A stretch of DNA of 25,027 bases from a virus. Location: IMG/VR virus record IMGVR_UViG_3300036808_000178, positions 1 through 25,027 of that record. One strand, 5' to 3'. Under the pieces are notes generated by a model that searched no databases, was not told the origin of the DNA, and worked only from the letters and a program-made list of their open reading frames with translations. Below, piece by piece: positions 21,334-25,027 of this stretch (position 1 is the first letter of the stretch; each line of letters begins with the position of its first letter). The translations under genes and the position numbers were made by a program.

Positions 21334-21362
21334 AGTGTAAGGTTTTGATTTTGAATTGTCAA
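21334..21362 (-). promoter_or_regulatory. Sigma-70-type promoter for the 20684-21220 gene
   Basis: Minus strand: TTGACA (21357-21362), 17-base spacer, TACACT (21334-21339). The predicted leader is about 107 bases, long for this genome, and holds no start codon with a usable frame that I can see. A regulatory leader is possible. Confidence 0.75.
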
Positions 21363-21424
21363 CCACAAATTTTAGAATTTTGTAGAATCGAATCAGGAAG
21401 GATGGGCTACTACAAATTACTCCT

Positions 21425-21464
21425 AAAAAGATGCCGTAGCAAGGTCGTCACCGCTACGACATCT
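21425..21464 (-). terminator. Rho-independent terminator after the 21486-21818 gene
   Basis: Minus strand: stem GATGTCGTAGC / GCTACGGCATC (10 of 11 Watson-Crick, one G-U) with loop GGTGACGACCTT, followed by five T. Confidence 0.85.
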
Positions 21465-21485
21465 AGAAAGAACATAGTAATAATG

Positions 21486-21818
21486 TTACGCCATAGCGTT
21501 TACACCAAGAGCCAGCTTCATTCTGCCGCGAAGCACTTGGTAATTTCCTCTATTCGAGGACGCCTTACCTGCGTTTACTACGTTGTCGGCCAGAGTTGTG
21601 CTTACCGAAAGATTTCTAGCGGCAGACCTCTGGCCTCTCTTGGTGTCTCGAAATGTTCCATTGCCGGTATACCGACAAACAGCAGTTAAAGGACTAAATG
21701 TTCTTCCCCTGTCAGCGCCATTTCTAGCAACACCTAAAAGTTGGTTCTTTCCATTAACAGACCATCTATAAGCCTTGGTCGTCTTTTCAAGAGTCAGTAT
21801 AAATTGTGTCTCGTTCAT
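21486..21818 (-). CDS. Small basic protein of unknown function, likely abundant
   Basis: 110 codons from ATG 21818, with AAGGAG seven bases upstream. The protein begins MNETQFILTLEKTTKAYRWS and is Arg/Asn/Gly-rich (NGADRGRTFSPLTAV, RDTKRGQRSAARNLSV). It has about 20 Arg or Lys and few acidic residues in the second half, no membrane segment and no recognised domain. The start resembles a beta hairpin (ILTLEKTTKAYRWSVNGKNQ). It is a single-gene unit with a strong promoter, a strong terminator and a short leader. A nucleic-acid-binding or structural role is possible. Confidence 0.65.
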   Translation of the reverse strand: MNETQFILTLEKTTKAYRWSVNGKNQLLGVARNGADRGRTFSPLTAVCRYTGNGTFRDTKRGQRSAARNLSVSTTLADNVVNAGKASSNRGNYQVLRGRMKLALGVNAMA

Positions 21819-21853
21819 TTTTTTCTCCTTATTTTGTTCCATCCTATATCGTT

Positions 21854-21882
21854 ATTCTAAACCACTCACGCCCAATTTGCAA
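21854..21882 (-). promoter_or_regulatory. Sigma-70-type promoter for the 21486-21818 gene
   Basis: Minus strand: TTGCAA (21877-21882), 17-base spacer, TAGAAT (21854-21859). The start of transcription would be near 21847, about 29 bases before the ATG. Confidence 0.65.
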
Positions 21883-21901
21883 CAAGTTCAGTCCGAAATT
21901 T

Positions 21902-22243
21902 TTATGACACCATTACATCCTCAACCCCTCCGTAAATTATATACCAGACGACAAAAACCTGAACAGTAAACACTGATACCATACAGACCCAAGCCCACCT
22001 TCGCTTACACTTATATAAGAGAGCTAAAATTCCAAGAGCCAGCATTGTTCCGGCAAGTTTTAGCGAAACAAAAATGGACACATCCCCATCGTCCAATTCT
22101 ATAAGCCACAGCCCAAGTGGATTTTTTTCTATTGAAGATATGAACTCTCTATTTTTTACCAGCCAAAATGTATCATAGGCAGACACAAGACCTACACCCA
22201 CCCACAAAATGCTGTAAAGTATAAACCATCTTTTAGCACACAT
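21902..22243 (-). CDS. Multi-pass membrane protein of unknown function
   Basis: 113 codons. Three hydrophobic segments: about 6-28 (WFILYSILWVGVGLVSAYDT), 55-78 (VSIFVSLKLAGTMLALGILA) and 84-105 (WAWVCMVSVFTVQVFVVWYI), with the positive loop YKCKRR. The motif SAYDTFWLVKN...NPLG...SIFVSLKL resembles small DUF5658-like membrane proteins, in which a first-helix Asp and a following 'NP' are conserved; this is a tentative family link. The start lies eight bases after the upstream stop. Confidence 0.65.
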   Translation of the reverse strand: MCAKRWFILYSILWVGVGLVSAYDTFWLVKNREFISSIEKNPLGLWLIELDDGDVSIFVSLKLAGTMLALGILALLYKCKRRWAWVCMVSVFTVQVFVVWYIIYGGVEDVMVS

Positions 22244-22250
22244 TGTTCAT

Positions 22251-22802
22251 TTATGTTTCCCCATAGACCTTTTCAAAATCGAAAAAGCGCCATTTGTTGT
22301 GACTGTCTGCATTACTATTTGTGTTTACATGCTTCAAGTATCCCATAACCCCACTCCAGTCGTCAAATACCATGTCGTGAGGCACAATTCCAAACATCCA
22401 GTTTGGCAAATCCTCTTTTCCCTGCTTGCATCGTATGATTAGCGGCTTCTTTTGGGAAACAGCAACGAACGCTTCATGGTATGAGCCACAAAGATGAACG
22501 TCTAAATCTAAGTTCATTACTACGAAGTGAGCTATATCAACCATCCTTAAGTCCACTGAGCAAATTGGCTTCATTATCTCAGACACTTCATCGAATTTCC
22601 CATTTTCTTTCAAACTGGAAATTTTTTCTCTGGTGTTATAATCCTCTGGAGCAAAGTCGCTTGGCTTGTCGCATGGATTAAACACACCAACGCCCAGCTT
22701 CTTTAACTTCTTCGAGATGTTTTCTCGCCATTCAACCCCGCCATCTGGAACCCTGTCCATAGGCCCGCATAGATAGCAAGTCATTCCTTTTAGCCTATTC
22801 AT
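22251..22802 (-). CDS. Nucleoside 2-deoxyribosyltransferase-like protein (DUF4406-like)
   Basis: 183 codons. The N-terminal TCYLCGPMDRVPDGG (8-22) matches the nucleotide-binding loop of nucleoside 2-deoxyribosyltransferase-like proteins ('YLAGPxxx'), WRENISKKLKKLGVGVFNPC is the usual first helix and strand, VDLRMVDIAHFVVMNLD (about 83-99) is the 'xxDxxxIxxaDxvvaxld' motif, and HLCGSYHEAFVAVSQKKPLI (102-121) contains the GSxxE catalytic-glutamate pattern. Enzymes of this fold exchange or hydrolyse bases on (deoxy)nucleosides; related ones act on modified nucleotides or phage signals. Its ATG overlaps the end of the sigma-like gene (8 bases) with GGAAG upstream. Confidence 0.75.
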   Translation of the reverse strand: MNRLKGMTCYLCGPMDRVPDGGVEWRENISKKLKKLGVGVFNPCDKPSDFAPEDYNTREKISSLKENGKFDEVSEIMKPICSVDLRMVDIAHFVVMNLDLDVHLCGSYHEAFVAVSQKKPLIIRCKQGKEDLPNWMFGIVPHDMVFDDWSGVMGYLKHVNTNSNADSHNKWRFFDFEKVYGET

Positions 22803-23310
22803 ATTTCAGCTTCCTTTTCATTTTGTCAACAGCCTTAGCTATAGTATAACTAACTGCTTGCTTACAAATCCCCTCTTCTTCAGCTATATGAATCATATTT
22901 TTGCCGCCTACATATTTTCTTATATATCTTTCCTGTTTTTCTGTTAGACTACTCTTAGATATAATGTTTTCTATATCAATTTCTTCTTCGTCTCCGGTAG
23001 TATAGAACATGTTTACTAGCTCATTTTCTTTTCCTGAGCCGGAAGTTCCTATTATCGTGTTCAGAGATATTGGTTTTTTCTTGCGTCTATTAGAGATGAT
23101 ATTCTTTAATGCGTATCTTGCCCTAAGTATTCTCCAAGTAGACTTCTTAGCCCCCCTAGATGGGTCATATGTTTGGTCTGCAACCATCATATAGTAGGCC
23201 ACCAGACCCACATTATCATTATCCCTCATCATCCAAGGCTGACCCCACTTACACATTACAGCCTTAGCTTGCTCCAGATACCAATGTAAACTGTTTTCAG
23301 GATTTTTCAT
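22795..23310 (-). CDS. Small sigma-70-family-like protein
   Basis: 171 codons from ATG 23310, with AAAGGA about 10 bases upstream; it overlaps the previous gene by 14 bases. The first half (DNDNVGLVAYYMMVADQTYD then PSRGAKKSTWRILRARYALK) follows the region-2 pattern: acidic entry, 'GLVAxxxAxxxYDPxRG', aromatic/basic helix. The second half, SLTEKQERYIRKYVGGKNMI then HIAEEEGICKQAVSYTIAKA, is a region-4 helix-turn-helix ending VDKMKRKLK. This is the second such protein in the window and shares little direct identity with the first (3590-4078). It may be a phage sigma factor or a sigma-derived regulator. Confidence 0.72.
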   Translation of the reverse strand: MKNPENSLHWYLEQAKAVMCKWGQPWMMRDNDNVGLVAYYMMVADQTYDPSRGAKKSTWRILRARYALKNIISNRRKKKPISLNTIIGTSGSGKENELVNMFYTTGDEEEIDIENIISKSSLTEKQERYIRKYVGGKNMIHIAEEEGICKQAVSYTIAKAVDKMKRKLKYE

Positions 23311-23560
23311 TTTCAACAATCCTTTCAAATTCTTTATGAGTGAAATGTTTTTCCATAATCACTTCTTCATTATCAATGACACTTTCTTGCCTAACAAGCC
23401 TAAATGAAACACCATCCCTGTTAACCAAAAACTTCCTTTTCACGTTTTTGTCTTCTTCTATGGTTATAGAAAGCTCATTCTTAAACCCATCTTTTATCTC
23501 AACCGTTTCCCTGAAAAGAGTTGTCCCCACGTTTTTCCAGTACCCTATTTTCATCTTCAT
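23297..23560 (-). CDS. Small beta-rich protein of unknown function
   Basis: 87 codons from ATG 23560 with GAGGATGA upstream; a start two codons later is also possible. It overlaps the upstream gene by 62 bases. The sequence has alternating polar and hydrophobic residues (LSITIEEDKNVKRKFLVNRD) suggesting strands, then a charged helix at the end. Function unknown. Confidence 0.55.
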   Translation of the reverse strand: MKMKIGYWKNVGTTLFRETVEIKDGFKNELSITIEEDKNVKRKFLVNRDGVSFRLVRQESVIDNEEVIMEKHFTHKEFERIVENEKS

Positions 23561-23843
23561 CCTCTTTGATTTTGCTTATTTCTTCTTTTAGCAGGGTAAA
23601 AAACTTTTTTGATGACTCCACCCGAACAGTTTTTTCGTTTATCTTTATTTGTCCTCGCTCCAGAACCCCTGAATTTGCATACTGTATATCTATTACATTT
23701 TCTGCCCTAGAGGAAATTAGGGAGTCTGTAGTTGTGGGTTCCAAGAGATTATCAAACGCTTTTTTGATTGCTAGTATTAATCTCATTCTATCAGATTTAT
23801 ATTTTATATATCTCTTTTGCATGTTAGTAGTTAGCCTAATCAT
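23499..23843 (-). CDS. Small protein of unknown function
   Basis: 114 codons. A basic N-terminus (RLTTNMQKRYIKYKSDRMRL) is followed by a helix, a strand pair (GQIKINEKTVRVESSKK) and a charged helix (LLKEEISKIKEDEDENRVLE). Its start overlaps the 51-codon gene by 8 bases and its end overlaps the next gene by 62, unusually long for this window. Function unknown. Confidence 0.55.
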   Translation of the reverse strand: MIRLTTNMQKRYIKYKSDRMRLILAIKKAFDNLLEPTTTDSLISSRAENVIDIQYANSGVLERGQIKINEKTVRVESSKKFFTLLKEEISKIKEDEDENRVLEKRGDNSFQGNG

Positions 23844-23991
23844 ACACAGAATGAAAAAAGCACGCAGACCATAGCCAAAGCTCAGTCATATAGCTTGGCT
23901 TAAACCCATTAATGGATGCTGTAATTAAAGCAGCAAGCATAAACACAGTACCAAATTTAATCTTAGCCCTGTAATTATTTTCGTTATTCAT
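23836..23991 (-). CDS. 51-residue membrane protein
   Basis: The frame starts at ATG 23991 with GGAGAAA just upstream (inside the end of the preceding gene) and ends in an overlap with the next start. It begins MNNENNYRAKIKFGTVFMLA, with hydrophobic stretches VFMLAALITASING and MTELWLWSACFFHSVY. It fills the only gap in this run and has the overlaps typical of real genes. Probably two short membrane helices; function unknown. Confidence 0.6.
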   Translation of the reverse strand: MNNENNYRAKIKFGTVFMLAALITASINGFKPSYMTELWLWSACFFHSVYD

Positions 23992-24490
23992 TTTTCTCCA
24001 ACACTAATATCTTGTGTGGTTCATTGTAACTACAAAGTTCTTCATTATAGTTAGACTCGCCCATATAGATAAACTCCCTCACGTTAGCCTTCCTGCCTCT
24101 TGTGTGTAACTGGAGACCAATTATCCCGCAGCTTTTTGGGCCATTGTCGTATATTTCCACTACTTCAAACCTACCCTTCTCCCCAAGCATTATCTTTTCC
24201 CCCGGCTTGTCCTTACTAAGCCAGTATGGGCCACTCCCAACGATACACTTTATTATATCACCCTTTTTTAAGTCTCGCCAATTAGAGGCATCAATTTCCT
24301 GCTGCTTTTTCTTAGGAATATAAAATTGATAGCCGCATTTGCACTTACTGGCTCTTGCGTGGGCCTTATTATCACACTCTGGGCATTCTTTTGTTGGGAC
24401 GCCTCTCTTTTTGGGGGCTGGGATAGACTTGTTGTCGTTTTTCATTGCTTCAAAGGCTTTTTTTATGTCAACTATCTGGCTCATTTTCAT
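23984..24490 (-). CDS. Zinc-ribbon protein of unknown function
   Basis: 168 codons (a second Met two codons later is possible). Residues 36-55 contain CPECDNKAHARASKCKCGYQ, a four-cysteine zinc ribbon. The C-terminal part (ASNWRDLKKGDIIKCIVGSG onward) has strand-rich, SH3- or KOW-like spacing: 'LKKGDIIKC... GEKGRFEVVEIYDNGP...GIIGLQLHTRGR'. This could bind nucleic acid or protein. It overlaps both neighbours, indicating one coupled unit. No specific family recognised. Confidence 0.6.
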   Translation of the reverse strand: MKMSQIVDIKKAFEAMKNDNKSIPAPKKRGVPTKECPECDNKAHARASKCKCGYQFYIPKKKQQEIDASNWRDLKKGDIIKCIVGSGPYWLSKDKPGEKIMLGEKGRFEVVEIYDNGPKSCGIIGLQLHTRGRKANVREFIYMGESNYNEELCSYNEPHKILVLEKNE

Positions 24491-24791
24491 TCAACTCCGT
24501 AATTTTTGGCATTAGCTCTTCAAAATTAGGTAAATCAAAGGGTGATATGGCTTCCTCTATTTCCCACAGTTCGTGAGCGTTTCTCCTTCCGTCTACAGGG
24601 TCTACATATGTACAAATTCTATGGTACTCTGGTTCCATTTCTTCGTATAGCTCTTTTAATTTTTTAACTCTTCGCCCTCTGTAATCACTAAACTTCTTCA
24701 TTCTGCCTATATGCTTTTGAGTTTTGGGAAATTGATGCTCACATATGTTAAGAGGAGTCGGAATATCTCTATCGTTACGATTAAAACTCAT
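24468..24791 (-). CDS. Protein of unknown function
   Basis: 107 codons, AGGAA about 10 bases upstream. The N-terminal half is basic (HIGRMKKFSDYRGRRVKKLK) and the C-terminal half acidic (ELWEIEEAISPFDLPNFEEL). No membrane segment, no recognised domain. It overlaps the zinc-ribbon gene start by 23 bases. Confidence 0.5.
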   Translation of the reverse strand: MSFNRNDRDIPTPLNICEHQFPKTQKHIGRMKKFSDYRGRRVKKLKELYEEMEPEYHRICTYVDPVDGRRNAHELWEIEEAISPFDLPNFEELMPKITELNENEPDS

Positions 24792-24809
24792 TTTACTGTT
24801 CCTGTTCAG

Positions 24810-25027
24810 TTAATAGGGCCATCTTTCTGCCATAGTCTTATTAATGTGACCATCTTCTCCAATATCAACTAACCACCGACCATACTTTCCGGTCTTGTGT
24901 GTGGTTACTACAACATATCCTTCGTCATCCATGCTGTCTATGATTAATGTCTTAAGGGCTTCGGTGGCAAAGGCATAATCATCCCGCCCCCTCTCTGGAG
25001 TATCAACTTTTAGCAAGCGGCATCTAA
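24810..25027 (-). CDS. Staphylococcal-nuclease-like (TNase) domain protein, 5' end cut by window edge
   Basis: The frame is open to the right edge, so the true start is outside. The visible 71 residues begin RCRLLKVDTPERGRDDYAF, matching the SNase core 'RLLLVDTPE' with the catalytic Arg and Glu (Arg35 and Glu43 in S. aureus nuclease). GKYGRWLVDI matches 'DKYGRGLAYI' with the second catalytic Arg (Arg87), and the end NKTMAERWPY resembles 'NEALVRQGLA'. So the three catalytic residues are present. Known members cut DNA and RNA with calcium. Whether it is exported cannot be told without the N-terminus. Confidence 0.75.
   Translation of the reverse strand, partial: RCRLLKVDTPERGRDDYAFATEALKTLIIDSMDDEGYVVVTTHKTGKYGRWLVDIGEDGHINKTMAERWPY

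Noticed and set aside
1-25027. CRISPR arrays, insertion sequences, phage attachment sites
   Set aside because: No regularly spaced repeats, no transposase, and no direct repeat at the tRNA 3' ends that would suggest an att site was seen by eye.

Overview
The window reads as part of a large tailed-phage (Caudoviricetes) genome. Every gene I can support lies on the minus strand, so transcription runs from high to low coordinates. The evidence for a phage is a recognisable rIIA-rIIB pair (T4 family), two very small sigma-70-like proteins, an HNH endonuclease beside tRNA genes, three tRNAs plus a complete tmRNA, many tightly packed and overlapping small genes of unknown function, and several metabolic genes of the 'auxiliary' type. 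The host is uncertain. A Tat-exported DUF1501 protein, a family abundant in Planctomycetota, and a second protein with a twin-arginine-like start hint at a planctomycete or similar Gram-negative environmental host, but this is inference only. No capsid, portal, terminase or tail gene was recognised, so this is an accessory/early region of the genome.

Layout, read in the direction of transcription from the right: (i) 25027-21902, a packed run of small genes: a nuclease of the staphylococcal-nuclease family cut by the window edge, several unknowns, a sigma-like protein, a nucleoside 2-deoxyribosyltransferase-like protein and a membrane protein. (ii) 21882-20626, two single-gene transcription units, each with a good sigma-70-type promoter and a hairpin terminator. 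(iii) 20612-17975, a sugar O-methyltransferase-like gene followed by tRNA-Ile(UAU), an HNH endonuclease, a small protein, tmRNA, tRNA-Leu(UAA), a basic protein, a paralogue of the small protein and tRNA-Arg(UCU). (iv) 17937-13728, small unknowns and a metabolic run: a short UDP-glucose/GDP-mannose dehydrogenase, GMP reductase (guaC), a two-helix membrane protein, a 29-codon stub matching the N-terminus of class I fructose-bisphosphate aldolase, and class II fructose-1,6-bisphosphatase (glpX). (v) 13705-10281, the rIIA-rIIB operon behind its own promoter. (vi) 10217-7604, a DUF1501 protein, a matrixin-type metalloprotease, an A-type iron-sulfur carrier and a small unknown, ended by a terminator. 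(vii) 7567-3590, promoter, two glycosyltransferases, three unknowns and a second sigma-like protein. (viii) 3496-1, a probable single-gene unit of unknown function with a strong terminator, then a membrane protein, a secreted trypsin-like protease, two tiny membrane proteins and an M19 dipeptidase that runs off the left edge.

Functional themes are: host takeover of transcription (two sigma-like proteins) and translation (tRNAs for A/U-rich codons, tmRNA rescue); nucleotide and sugar metabolism (GMP to IMP, FBP hydrolysis, nucleotide-sugar oxidation); glycan modification (two glycosyltransferases, a sugar O-methyltransferase-like protein); and an unusual set of exported hydrolases. The items most worth a second look are the tmRNA with a predicted tag ending in AIAA instead of the usual ALAA, the aldolase stub translationally coupled to glpX, and the DUF1501-matrixin-iron-sulfur-carrier cluster. 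Many genes start at GTG or TTG, and several short genes (36, 51 and 54 codons) fill what first look like gaps. No intergenic stretch exceeds 300 bases.
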